NCBI GenBank assembly: GCA_014729025.1
Contig: WJKP01000031.1
Location: 1-47,549, forward strand
Length of the DNA stretch: 47,549 bases
Reading direction: 5' to 3'
From: Candidatus Buchananbacteria bacterium
Lineage (GTDB): Bacteria; Patescibacteriota; Patescibacteriia; CAIXNZ01
The notes beneath the pieces were generated by a model that was not told the DNA's origin, ran no database searches, and was given only the letters and a program-made list of their open reading frames with translations. Positions 27,503 to 37,425 of the stretch are shown here, in pieces. Made by a program: the position numbers and the translations under genes. Position 1 is the stretch's first letter; each line of letters opens with the position of its first letter.

Positions 27503-29275
27503 TTAATCAATAATTTTATCCTCAATTTCTTGTTTAATTTCATTAATAAAATCATCCACTTGCTTGCCCCCTAAATCTCCCTTGCTTCTTTGCCTAACCG
27601 CGACCTTATTATCTTTAACTTCTTTTTCACCAATTATCAATAAATAAGGTATTTTTTCTTGCTCACCTTTACGAATCTTTTTACCTAAAGTTTCTGAAGA
27701 ATCATCCAATTCTACCCTAATATTTTCTTTGTCTAATTTAGCCTGAACTTCTTTTGTATAATCTAAAAATTTATCTGAAACCGGTAATAATTTAACCTGT
27801 ACAGGACTTAACCATAAAGGGAAAATACCGGCAAAATGTTCTATTAATAAAACCAAAAACCTTTCATAGGAACCCAAAATAGCCCGATGAACCATAACTG
27901 GATTAATATTCTCCCCTTTTTCATTAGTAAAAGCCAGTTCAAATCTTTGGGGAGTAGCAAAATCAACCTGAACCGTTGGAATTTGTATTTCTTTACCAAT
28001 AGCATCTTTAAACATGAAATCCAATTTGGGGCCATATAAAGCTGCTTCACCTTCTATTTTCTTGGCATCCAAACCCATTTCATCAGAAACTTCTTGAAGC
28101 ATTTGTTCACATTTATCCCAATCTTCTTCAATGCCAATATATTTACTAAAATCACTATAATCTCTAACTGATAATGAGACCCAATGACTTCCCCATAAAC
28201 CCAAAACGTCATAAAAATCTTTTATAATATTTATCATGTTTTTAACTTCTTCTTTTACCTGATCTACTCGGCAAAAAGAATGGCCGTCTTCTACTGTAAT
28301 AGCATAAACTCTGCCTAAACCACCTATTTCACCAGCTTTTTCAGCCCTATATTGTTTTTCAGATTCCATATATCTTACAGGTAAATCCCTATAAGAACGG
28401 ATTTTAGAAGCATAAATCTGAGTTTGATGCGGGCATTGAACTGGTTTTAAAACAAAATCATGTCCGCTTTTGGAAGTAACATGAAATAATTCATCCGCAA
28501 ATTTATCAGCATGACCGGAAATTTTATATAAATCCAACTTAGCTAAATGAGGAGTCATTACTTTTTTAAAACCATAAGAATGACAAACCTCTTCAATATA
28601 TTTTTTTAATTCATCAATAATAGCAACGCCCCTTGGAGTAAACAAAGGCAAGCCTGGGCCAACTAAATCTGAAAAAACAAATAAATCCAACTCTTTACCT
28701 ATTTTGCGATGATCTCTTTCAGCTGCGGCTTTAAGCAAATTCAAATATTCCTCAAGTTCTTCTTTTGACTGAAAGGCCGTCCCATAAATTCTCTGTAGCA
28801 TTTTATTGTTTTCATCACCACGCCAGTAAGCGCCTGCCACTTTCATTAATTTAAAAGGTCCGATTTTATTGGTTGATTCAACATGCGGACCAGAACATAA
28901 ATCTTCAAAAATATCACCTAACTTATAAAAAGTTACAGTTTTCTTGTCTTTTTCTGTGCCTAATTCTTTAATTAATTCCAGTTTATATGGCTGGTCTTTC
29001 ATTTTTGTTAAAGCTTCATTAATCGTTACATCTTCTTGAATAAAATTTAAATTTTGCTTTATAATATGTTTCATTTTTTTTTCGATTTTCGGCAAATCAT
29101 CTTCAGAAATAGTTTGTTTACCTAAATCAAAATCATAATAAAACCCGTCTTCTATTGTCGGACCAATCGCAAATTTAACTTGATCGCCATAAAGTTGTTT
29201 AACAGCAGCTGCCATAACATGAGCTGCTGAATGTCTCATAACATCCAATTTTGATTCGTTTTTTTCTTTTTTCAT
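27503..29275 (-). CDS. thrS: Threonyl-tRNA synthetase lacking an N-terminal TGS domain
   Basis: MRHSAAHVMAAAVKQLY, GPTIEDGFYYDFD, CSGPHVESTNKIGPFKLMKVAGAYWRGDENNKMLQRIYGTAF, KPVQCPHQTQIYASKIRSYRDLPVRYMESEKQYRAEKAGE. Confidence 0.95.
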   Translation of the reverse strand: MKKEKNESKLDVMRHSAAHVMAAAVKQLYGDQVKFAIGPTIEDGFYYDFDLGKQTISEDDLPKIEKKMKHIIKQNLNFIQEDVTINEALTKMKDQPYKLELIKELGTEKDKKTVTFYKLGDIFEDLCSGPHVESTNKIGPFKLMKVAGAYWRGDENNKMLQRIYGTAFQSKEELEEYLNLLKAAAERDHRKIGKELDLFVFSDLVGPGLPLFTPRGVAIIDELKKYIEEVCHSYGFKKVMTPHLAKLDLYKISGHADKFADELFHVTSKSGHDFVLKPVQCPHQTQIYASKIRSYRDLPVRYMESEKQYRAEKAGEIGGLGRVYAITVEDGHSFCRVDQVKEEVKNMINIIKDFYDVLGLWGSHWVSLSVRDYSDFSKYIGIEEDWDKCEQMLQEVSDEMGLDAKKIEGEAALYGPKLDFMFKDAIGKEIQIPTVQVDFATPQRFELAFTNEKGENINPVMVHRAILGSYERFLVLLIEHFAGIFPLWLSPVQVKLLPVSDKFLDYTKEVQAKLDKENIRVELDDSSETLGKKIRKGEQEKIPYLLIIGEKEVKDNKVAVRQRSKGDLGGKQVDDFINEIKQEIEDKIID

Positions 29276-29311
29276 ATAATTAAACTTATTAATTATTTAA
29301 ATTAATTATTT

Positions 29312-29520
29312 AAAAATGGGCCCCAATCAGACAAATAAATAAATTTATCGTCTTGGGACCCATTTTTATAGGCGTTTCCACCCAAGTTCCTTTCGAAAAA
29401 AATATCCGAAAGACACCTTAATTATTATCTCGGCAAAACTTAGCAAGCACCTTACGGCTGACTTGAACCATTAAAAATGGTTAAACAGTTGGTAGCTGTT
29501 TCAATCACTTTTAGAGATAA
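29312..29520 (-). promoter_or_regulatory. T-box-like transcription attenuator upstream of thrS
   Basis: Sense strand: basal helix TTATCTC/GAGATAA (29514-29520 / 29425-29431), hairpin CTTTCG/CGAAAG (29407-29412 / 29390-29395), T-box-like TTGGGTGGAAACGCC (29385-29371), 15-bp terminator AAAAATGGGTCCCAA/TTGGGGCCCATTTTT (29367-29353 / 29326-29312). Confidence 0.65.
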
Positions 29521-29556
29521 TTAAATAATAAAATATATTATTATTAATGTCAAATA

Positions 29557-30687
29557 CTATTGAGCGATCTTGATTATTATATGATCCTGAAAATATGGTA
29601 CTTTTTTTATCCAACTCGGGAAAAAACCAATATCAACACTTTCAATACCTTCAAAATTTTCTAAATAGGCTCTGATTTCAGCCGGTTTTAGTTTGATTAA
29701 TTTATCAGATGCCAATATCTCACTGTCTTCACTTATTATAGTAACACCTTTTATTGTACTACTAACTTGCACTAATTGATTTTCCAAATCATATTTTTCA
29801 ATTTCATAAATCAAACTATCTTTATTGGTAACAACCAAATCTTTATCTAACGGCACCAAACTTTCCAACGTTTTTTGAGCAAAATTTTGGACTGGTTGCT
29901 CATCAAACATTACTCCAACAACCCTGAGTGTTAAATTTATTGTATATTCATCAATTTCTTCACCCACTTGATTTGACAATTCTTGCTCAACAATTTCTTT
30001 TGTTAAAATTTTAGTTTTATCAACATTTTCTTCTTTGAAAATTTGGCGGGATAATTCCCCAGTAAAATCCTCTATTGCCTGATCAATTTCTTCTTGTGAA
30101 ATAGCCTTAACTGTAACTCCTTCCGCGACAAAATCATTTTCCGCTTCAGCATAAACAAATTCTTGCAATGTTTGACTTAAACCAGGAATAGCAAATTCAG
30201 TATCCGCTGTAGCCAAGGGCTGGTTAGGATCATCAGGGTAAACTTCTGTTACTATACTGCCACCAGCTGGCACATTAACTCTATTTTGTAATCTAAATAA
30301 TACGTCTTCAGGAGTTAATAAACGAGTAGTAGCCACTAAAACTTGGTCACGCGATAAATCATTATAAATCCTCACTTGCCCCACCACATCCTCAAAAACT
30401 TGCTTAGTTCCAGTAGTTTCAAAAGTTTTTTCTCCTGTTAAAGTTTCATTGACTATTTGACCCAAAAAAATTCCCTCTTTGGCATCAACCAATTCCGGAT
30501 CCTCGACAATCACAAAATTAAAATCAGTTTGAATTTCTTGGGCTTTAGGATAAACAGTAATATACGCGTAACTTAAAGTAAAATAAAAAATCACGGCAAT
30601 TAAAATTAAAGTTAGAATAATAAAACTAATTGCTATTTTTTTATAAATATTAAGCGGTGGATTAATTGAACTTTTGCGTCTAGGCAT
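29557..30687 (-). CDS. Hypothetical single-TM protein, weakly baseplate J-like
   Basis: One N-terminal TM segment; VRIYNDLSRDQVLVATTRLLTPEDVLFRLQNRVNVPAGGSIVTEVYPDDP resembles CPR baseplate J-like proteins; family call is tentative. Confidence 0.55.
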   Translation of the reverse strand: MPRRKSSINPPLNIYKKIAISFIILTLILIAVIFYFTLSYAYITVYPKAQEIQTDFNFVIVEDPELVDAKEGIFLGQIVNETLTGEKTFETTGTKQVFEDVVGQVRIYNDLSRDQVLVATTRLLTPEDVLFRLQNRVNVPAGGSIVTEVYPDDPNQPLATADTEFAIPGLSQTLQEFVYAEAENDFVAEGVTVKAISQEEIDQAIEDFTGELSRQIFKEENVDKTKILTKEIVEQELSNQVGEEIDEYTINLTLRVVGVMFDEQPVQNFAQKTLESLVPLDKDLVVTNKDSLIYEIEKYDLENQLVQVSSTIKGVTIISEDSEILASDKLIKLKPAEIRAYLENFEGIESVDIGFFPSWIKKVPYFQDHIIIKIAQ

Positions 30688-30751
30688 AATTTTATTTTTA
30701 TTTAATTAAGTTAATTTTATTATAACAAATTTTATTTATTTATTGAAGTTT

Positions 30752-33700
30752 TTAAATCAATTTAACAAAACGCACTTCGCTCAAACTATTTAATTCTTTT
30801 TGTAAAACAGGATCTTCAAAATCAGCACAAAAACTGGTTTCGATTTTCTTGAACCGTTCATTATTGATCGGTACAGCTAAATAAACCTTATTTTGCCCCG
30901 ATGTTTTACTTAAAAGATTGTTTAATTTTGAAATTGTTTCAGCTGTAATAACTTTTTTAAAAAATATAAAAAAATTTTTACCTTGATTTTGTATTTGCGT
31001 ATTAACTTTCTTTAATTTACTTTTTAATTCTGATAATATTTCTAAACTCAAAATTTTGACTTCATTACAAATAACCTTACATTCCCCATCTTTTTGGGAA
31101 ACCGTACCACTAACAATAACCACATTATCTTCCGCCCAATTTTCTTTTGTTTGAGTATAAACACTGGGAAAAACAATTATTTCCAAACTGTCATAAGTAT
31201 CTTCAATATTAACAAAAAGCATCATGTCGCCTTTTTGAGTAATTACTTTTTTAATATTATTAATAACACCAGCTATTCTAATATTGCCTATGCCTAAACC
31301 TTTTTTAATACTATGAGTTGTAAAAACATAATCCTTTAATTCTTCCTGATAATCGCTGAAGGGATGATCAGAAATGTAAAGACCTAATAATTCTTTTTCC
31401 CAAGCTAACGCGTCCTTTTTATTAACTGGCTCAAATTTTTCTAATTGTAAATTATATTTAACAGTCTCTTCAGTCAAAGCAAATAGACTATCTTGGCAAC
31501 TATTTTCCTGGGAATTAATAATTTTTATAAAATTTAATAATTTATCCATATTCATTAACATTTCATAACGGTCTCCGAATTGATCCAGTGCACCACTTTT
31601 AATTAAACTTTCCAGTGATTTTTTATTTAAATCTTTATCATTAATTCTTGATAAAAAATCTTCCAAGCTTTCAAACCGGCCGTTGGCCTTTCTTTCATGA
31701 ATAATCGCTTTAGTTAAATTTAAACCGACATTTTTTATGGCTGATAAACCGAATCGAATACGTGGTTTACCCTGCTTTAAACTCTCAGCTACAACAGTAA
31801 AACGAGTGTAACTTTCATTGATATCAGGCGGCAAAACTTCTATGCCCATTGCGCGGCATTCATTTACTTCCAACGCCACCCTTTCAATATTGTCCAGGTC
31901 AGAAGTTAATAAGGCGGCCATAAATTCTACTGGATAATTGGCTTTTAAATAAGCTGTCTGATAAGCAATTAAAGCATAACAAGCGGCATGAGAACGATTA
32001 AAACCATATCCTGCAAAAGGCTCAATAAAAGCAAAAACTTGTTTAGCAGTTTTTTTATCAATATTGTTTTTTAAACAACCATCAATAAATTTATTTTTTT
32101 GTTCAATTAATAATTTCTTAATTTTTTTACCAACCGCTTTTCTCAAAACATCGGCCTCAGCCAAAGTAAACCCAGCCAAAGAACGGGCAATCTCCATTAA
32201 TTGTTCCTGATAAATAGCGATCCCACTGGTTTTGGATAAAATTGGTTCTAATTTTTCATGTAAATAACTGGGGTTAGTTTTGCCATGTTTATTACTAATA
32301 TATTGAGGGATTAATTCCATGGGCCCTGGACGATACAAGGCAACCATAGCAATAATATCTTCAAATTCATTTGGTTTTAATAATTTTAAATATCTTTTCA
32401 TGCCACCTGATTCCAACTGGAAGACACCGGTTGTTTCTCCTTTTTGTAAAAGTTGATAAGTTTTTTTATCTTCTAACTCCAAATAATCAATATTAATTTT
32501 TTTCTCATGAATTTTTTCAATATTTTCTAAAGTATTTTCAATAATAGTTAAATTGCGTAAACCGAGAAAATCCATCTTTAAAATACCTAAATCTTCAACG
32601 GGATGTAAAGAATATTGAGAAACAATAGCATTATCTCCGCTTGAAGAATATTGTAAAGGCACAAAATTTGTTAACGAAGCCGGTGTAATCAAAACGCCAC
32701 AAGCATGAGTTGAAGCGTGACGGCAAACACCTTCTAATTTAATGGCATTATCAATAATTTCTTTGCATTCTTGATTATTTTTATATTCTTCTTTTAATTC
32801 CGCTACTTTTTCTAAAGCATCATCCAATTTCATATTCATGGGAATCATTTTGGCAATTTTATCACAATATCCGTACGCCACATCCAAAGCACGGCCGACA
32901 TCACGAACTGCTGCACGAGCAGCCATAGTCCCAAAAGTAATTATCTGAGAAACATGTCTTTTCCCATATTTTTCCTCAACATAATGAATCACGTCTTCAC
33001 GACGAACATCGGCAAAATCAGTATCAATATCAGGCATGGAAATACGATCGGGGTTCAAAAATCTTTCAAAAATTAAATCATAAGCCAAAGGTCCGATATT
33101 GGTAATTTTTGTTAAATACGCAACCAAAGAACCGGCAGCCGAACCTCTGCCTGGACCGACTACAATCCCGTTTTCCTTAGCCCAAATAATAAAATCTGCC
33201 ACAATTAAAAAATACGAGGCAAAACCAGTTTTGGCGATAACTGATAGCTCGTATTCCAAACGATCCAAGATGTCTTTTTTCTTAAATTCTTGGCTTAATG
33301 ATTTAGTTAATATTTTATTTTCATCAACTTGCCAGTTAAAATCAGATTTTAATTCACCACCATAACGTTCAACCAATCCCTGATAACAAATCTTTTTTAG
33401 ATATTGATCGTCTGTTTGACCTGCTGGCACCTCAAAATCCGGCAAAATATTTTTACCAAACTCCAATTCAACATTACATAATTCAGCTATTTTTTCAGTA
33501 TTACTAATTGCTTCGGGATAATCTTTGAAATCTTTAATCATTTGTTTTGTTGAACGTAATGAAAAATCATCATGCATCATTGTCATGCGGTTGGTCTCTG
33601 CTATTTTTCGATTAGTCTGAATGCATAATAAGATATCCTGAGCCTTGGCATCTTCAGTATTAAGATAATGGGTATCATTCGTTGCGACCAAGCCTAAATT

Positions 33701-34294
33701 ATACTTTTTGGCTAATTTAACTAATTTTTCATTAGCGATAGCCTGTTTGGGTTCATTAGGATGATGTTGTATTTCCAAATAAAAATTATCTTTGCCAAAA
33801 ATATCTAAATATTTTTGCAAAACAGTTTCTGTTTTTTTATCGTCTTTATAAGTTAAAATGGCATTTGGTATTTCTCCTTTTAAACAAGCTGACAAAGCGA
33901 TCAAACCTTCATGATATCTTTCCAATATTTCAAAATCTATCCTAGGCTTATAATAAAAACCATCCAAATAAGCTTTTGAAACAAGTTTTAATAAATTTTG
34001 ATAACCAGTATTATTTTTAGCTAAAAGCACTAAATGATAATTTTCTTCATCAATATTGGCTCGCTTATTTAAAATACCATAAGGCGCCATATAAGTTTCC
34101 ACACCCAAAATAGGCTTTATCCCAGCTTTTTTCGCCTTTTGATAAAACTCAATAATACCATACATTGAACCATGGTCAGTTAAAGCCATAGCCGGCATAC
34201 CATCTGCCTTAGCTTTATCAATCAAATCATCAATTTTAGCCATGCCGTCAAGCAAACTGTAATGGCTATGAATATGTAATGGGACAAACTTCAT
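30752..34294 (-). CDS. dnaE: DNA polymerase III subunit alpha
   Basis: FVPLHIHSHYSLLDGMAKIDDLI, VGPGRGSAAGSLVAYLTKITNI, PDIDTDFADVRREDVI. Confidence 0.97.
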   Translation of the reverse strand: MKFVPLHIHSHYSLLDGMAKIDDLIDKAKADGMPAMALTDHGSMYGIIEFYQKAKKAGIKPILGVETYMAPYGILNKRANIDEENYHLVLLAKNNTGYQNLLKLVSKAYLDGFYYKPRIDFEILERYHEGLIALSACLKGEIPNAILTYKDDKKTETVLQKYLDIFGKDNFYLEIQHHPNEPKQAIANEKLVKLAKKYNLGLVATNDTHYLNTEDAKAQDILLCIQTNRKIAETNRMTMMHDDFSLRSTKQMIKDFKDYPEAISNTEKIAELCNVELEFGKNILPDFEVPAGQTDDQYLKKICYQGLVERYGGELKSDFNWQVDENKILTKSLSQEFKKKDILDRLEYELSVIAKTGFASYFLIVADFIIWAKENGIVVGPGRGSAAGSLVAYLTKITNIGPLAYDLIFERFLNPDRISMPDIDTDFADVRREDVIHYVEEKYGKRHVSQIITFGTMAARAAVRDVGRALDVAYGYCDKIAKMIPMNMKLDDALEKVAELKEEYKNNQECKEIIDNAIKLEGVCRHASTHACGVLITPASLTNFVPLQYSSSGDNAIVSQYSLHPVEDLGILKMDFLGLRNLTIIENTLENIEKIHEKKINIDYLELEDKKTYQLLQKGETTGVFQLESGGMKRYLKLLKPNEFEDIIAMVALYRPGPMELIPQYISNKHGKTNPSYLHEKLEPILSKTSGIAIYQEQLMEIARSLAGFTLAEADVLRKAVGKKIKKLLIEQKNKFIDGCLKNNIDKKTAKQVFAFIEPFAGYGFNRSHAACYALIAYQTAYLKANYPVEFMAALLTSDLDNIERVALEVNECRAMGIEVLPPDINESYTRFTVVAESLKQGKPRIRFGLSAIKNVGLNLTKAIIHERKANGRFESLEDFLSRINDKDLNKKSLESLIKSGALDQFGDRYEMLMNMDKLLNFIKIINSQENSCQDSLFALTEETVKYNLQLEKFEPVNKKDALAWEKELLGLYISDHPFSDYQEELKDYVFTTHSIKKGLGIGNIRIAGVINNIKKVITQKGDMMLFVNIEDTYDSLEIIVFPSVYTQTKENWAEDNVVIVSGTVSQKDGECKVICNEVKILSLEILSELKSKLKKVNTQIQNQGKNFFIFFKKVITAETISKLNNLLSKTSGQNKVYLAVPINNERFKKIETSFCADFEDPVLQKELNSLSEVRFVKLI

Positions 34295-34361
34295 ATATAA
34301 TTACAAATTAAACTTATCCCAATTAAACAAATAGGGGTATATTAAAATTATATCGTAAAAA

Positions 34362-35816
34362 TTAACCTTTAACAACGCCTAAGGGATACATTTGAGCGAC
34401 TTTTTGAGCTAAACCAGCCTGAACCACTATTTCAACTACATTATCAATATCTTTATAAGCCAATGGCGCTTCTTCAGCTATATCTGACAATGACGGGCAA
34501 CGGATCAAAATACCCCGTTTAGCTAATTCTTCTTTAATTTGTTTACCAGAAACTTGTTTTTTGGCTGACGAACGAGACATTCTACGACCAGCTCCATGAC
34601 AAACCGAACCAAAAGTTTCCTCTTCGGCCTGTTTAGTTCCAGCTAAAATAAAAGATGAAGTTCCCATGCTGCCTGGTATAAGAATAGGCTGTCCCACTTT
34701 TTTATAATCTTTTGGTATGTGCGGATTATTTGGACCAAATCCCCGCGTTGCCCCTTTGCGATGCAAACAAATTTCAACTTCTTGATCTTCAATCTTATAT
34801 TTTTCCTTTTTGGCCATATTATGCGCTACATCATAAACTAACTGTAAATCTGATTTATCTTTAAAATCACTACCTAATTCTTCTTCAAAAACTTGCCTGG
34901 TTAAATATGTAAGATATTGACGATTATTCCAAGCAAAATTAGCAGCTGCGTTCATTGCTGTAAAATAATCCTTACCTTCTTGAGAATTTAATGGAGCGTA
35001 AATCAATTCGCGATCAGGTAAATCCAAATCCCATTCTTTTATCTTTTTATTTAATTTTTTAATATAATCAGTACAAACCTGATGGCCAAATCCTCTAGAA
35101 CCAGTATGAATCATGACAACAATTTGATCTTCAAAAAGCCCAAAAACTTCAGCAATTTCTTTATTAAAAATTTTGGCTACATACTGAACTTCTAAAAAAT
35201 GGTTACCAGAACCCAATGTGCCAATTTGATCATGACCTCTTTTTTTAGCTTGCTCAGACACCTTATCAGGATCAGCTGATTTAAGACAACCGTTTTCTTC
35301 ACAATGCTCTTTATCTTTTTCAGAAGCAATACCCTTTTTTATTGCCCAATCAATACCTTCACTTAAAACTTGGTTCAATTCTTTTTGATTGACTGATAAT
35401 TTGCCGCTTTTACCCAAGCCGCTCGGCACTGTTTCGTATAAAGCGTTGATTAATTTTTCAAATTTGGGTTCTAATTCTGATTTGGTAATCTGACTGGTTA
35501 AAAATCTAACACCGCAATTAATATCATAACCGACGCCGCCTGGTGAAATAACTCCCCCATCCCATTTAAGCGCGGCAACTCCGCCAATCGGAAAACCATA
35601 GCCTTGATGAATATCAGGCATAGCTAATGAATACTTTAAAATACCTGGTAAAGTCGCCACATTAACAGCCTGCTCCAATGAACGGTCTTCAGTAATTAAA
35701 TCGAACATTTTTTCATTAGTATAAACGCGCACCGGCACATTCATATCTTTACGATAATCCTTGGGGATTTCATAAAGATAATCTAAAATTTTGTTTAAAT
35801 TATCTTTATTAGCCAT
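34362..35816 (-). CDS. rtcB: RNA-splicing ligase RtcB
   Basis: MPDIHQGYGFPIGGVAAL, SPGGVGYDINCGVR, HTGSRGFGHQ, CHGAGRRMSR. Confidence 0.95.
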   Translation of the reverse strand: MANKDNLNKILDYLYEIPKDYRKDMNVPVRVYTNEKMFDLITEDRSLEQAVNVATLPGILKYSLAMPDIHQGYGFPIGGVAALKWDGGVISPGGVGYDINCGVRFLTSQITKSELEPKFEKLINALYETVPSGLGKSGKLSVNQKELNQVLSEGIDWAIKKGIASEKDKEHCEENGCLKSADPDKVSEQAKKRGHDQIGTLGSGNHFLEVQYVAKIFNKEIAEVFGLFEDQIVVMIHTGSRGFGHQVCTDYIKKLNKKIKEWDLDLPDRELIYAPLNSQEGKDYFTAMNAAANFAWNNRQYLTYLTRQVFEEELGSDFKDKSDLQLVYDVAHNMAKKEKYKIEDQEVEICLHRKGATRGFGPNNPHIPKDYKKVGQPILIPGSMGTSSFILAGTKQAEEETFGSVCHGAGRRMSRSSAKKQVSGKQIKEELAKRGILIRCPSLSDIAEEAPLAYKDIDNVVEIVVQAGLAQKVAQMYPLGVVKG

Positions 35817-35833
35817 AATTTAATTATTAATTT

Positions 35834-36241
35834 TTAAATATCAAAAACAACTTCAGCAATCCATTGGTTATCTTTCTCTTTAATAACTAAATCATTATAA
35901 GTCACGGCTTTAATATCTAATTTAATCTTTTCAACTTTATATCCTGCAATCGTGGCTTTAAGTTCTAGGTCCTTAAAAATTAATTCAAATTTATTATAAA
36001 TTTCATCATTAGTATCACTTAAATAAAGTAATTCGCTTAAAAAATCTACCAAAAGCGACTGCAAATCAACAGAATCAATCCTAATTTCTCTTTTAATAGG
36101 CTGATCTTTTAATAAGCTTTCATTATCAATCATATTATCAAACATACCTTTAGCCATATTAACAAATACTTCTTTTTTATCTTTACCAAAAGCGCGAATT
36201 TTTAAATCAGCCGTATGTTCCAAATTTTCATATTGCTCCAT
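35834..36241 (-). CDS. Archease
   Basis: YENLEHTADLKIRAFGKDKKEVFVNMAKGMF; upstream of rtcB on the same strand. Confidence 0.92.
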   Translation of the reverse strand: MEQYENLEHTADLKIRAFGKDKKEVFVNMAKGMFDNMIDNESLLKDQPIKREIRIDSVDLQSLLVDFLSELLYLSDTNDEIYNKFELIFKDLELKATIAGYKVEKIKLDIKAVTYNDLVIKEKDNQWIAEVVFDI

Positions 36242-36244
36242 AAA

Positions 36245-37081
36245 CTAAACTATTAAAAAATAAGCTAAAAATCCAAGCAAGGTGCCCAAAATTATGGGCG
36301 GTAAACCTGGCATGGGTGCTCTTTTTTTCTGAGTAATAAATAAAATATAAAGAAAAACAAAACCGCAAACTGCGCCTAGCGCAGTCAATAAAGCAGTTAA
36401 TTGGCTAATTTTTAAACTGGAAACAACCAAAATAGCTGGTAAGGCTAAATCTCCAGTACCTAAAAACATAAATTCAATTGAGGGACTAACTGTTTTTGTT
36501 TTCTTAAATAAAGATTTAAAACTTTGCGGGATAATTAAAGAAAAATGGACCTTAGCCTTAGCTATACCACTAAACATTTTGACCATGTGTTTTGTTTTAT
36601 AAACCGCCCAAAAATCATAAATAGCCAAAAATAATAAAATTAAAATTACAGCCGAAGGCATAAAATTTAAGCCAAAAATCACGGCAATCGCACTGACGGC
36701 CAACACAATTATGACATTATGAATAAAAATATTACGATAAAAAGCCCAAGATAGTAAAAGAAATGCCACAACATATAAAAAATTGGGCCAATCAAAAAAA
36801 GCCTGGCTAAAAAATAAAAGTCCTTCAATAATTGCCAAATAAAATAACCCTTGTATCAGCCAAGGTTTTTTAAAATATTTTAAAATTACTAATAAAATAA
36901 CTGTTGCCACAATAAACATGATTATAAACTGCCAGGCTGACAAGCCTTCGGCTGATGCCGAAGTCTGAGTAGGGGCTTTTTGTAACAAACTCAAAGCAAC
37001 GCCAATTGATAAATACATGGTAAAGGCAAATAAAAAAAGCTCAAACAAAAAACTAAAATTGAAAAAATATCTTAATTTCAT
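36245..37081 (-). CDS. Presenilin/signal peptide peptidase-like (A22 family) intramembrane aspartyl protease
   Basis: AIYDFWAVYKT (YD), FMFLGTGDLALPAILV (LGxGD), APMPGLPPIILGTLLG (PALP-like). Confidence 0.78.
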   Translation of the reverse strand: MKLRYFFNFSFLFELFLFAFTMYLSIGVALSLLQKAPTQTSASAEGLSAWQFIIMFIVATVILLVILKYFKKPWLIQGLFYLAIIEGLLFFSQAFFDWPNFLYVVAFLLLSWAFYRNIFIHNVIIVLAVSAIAVIFGLNFMPSAVILILLFLAIYDFWAVYKTKHMVKMFSGIAKAKVHFSLIIPQSFKSLFKKTKTVSPSIEFMFLGTGDLALPAILVVSSLKISQLTALLTALGAVCGFVFLYILFITQKKRAPMPGLPPIILGTLLGFLAYFLIV

Positions 37082-37170
37082 ATTTTTATTATAACATTAA
37101 TCAAAAGAATGGTATAATAAAAAAACCCCCTCTTAATATAAATAAGGGAAATAAGTAAAATTTATAAAAC

Positions 37171-37377
37171 TTGACTATGCTAGTTTTAGGCCTAATGCAT
37201 AATCATGTATTTAGCCATTTAAACCTTCCTTGATGTTAAAACTTGAAGGTAGAGCACTAAATAAATTTAGTAGATTCTGCTCTTTTTCTGCAGATAAAAA
37301 AAATCTCAAATACCAGATTTACATAATTATTTATCTTTGTTTCACCTGGTCTTCGCCCTCAGCCCTAGCATAGTCAA
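37171..37377. ncRNA. Candidate structured RNA closed by a 13-bp perfect terminal helix (orientation uncertain)
   Basis: TTGACTATGCTAG (37171-37183) and CTAGCATAGTCAA (37365-37377); internal hairpins GGC..TAA../TTAGCC, ACCTTC/GAAGGT, AGAGCA-CTAAAT/ATTTAG-TGCTCT, AAATCT/AGATTT. Confidence 0.5.
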
Positions 37378-37425
37378 ACTCTAAATTTATCTTAATCAAT
37401 TTAAATATTCTGAACAATAAATATT

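Noticed and set aside
29455-29510. tRNA-like fragments (GGTTCAAGTC on minus, CAGTTGGTAGC on plus) suggesting a tRNA gene
   Set aside because: The T-loop-like and D-arm-like segments are on opposite strands and no acceptor or anticodon stem forms; better explained as part of the thrS leader.
37171-37190. Similarity of GACTATGCTAGTTTTAGG to a CRISPR repeat/tracrRNA
   Set aside because: Only a short loose resemblance; no repeat array and no cas genes in the window.
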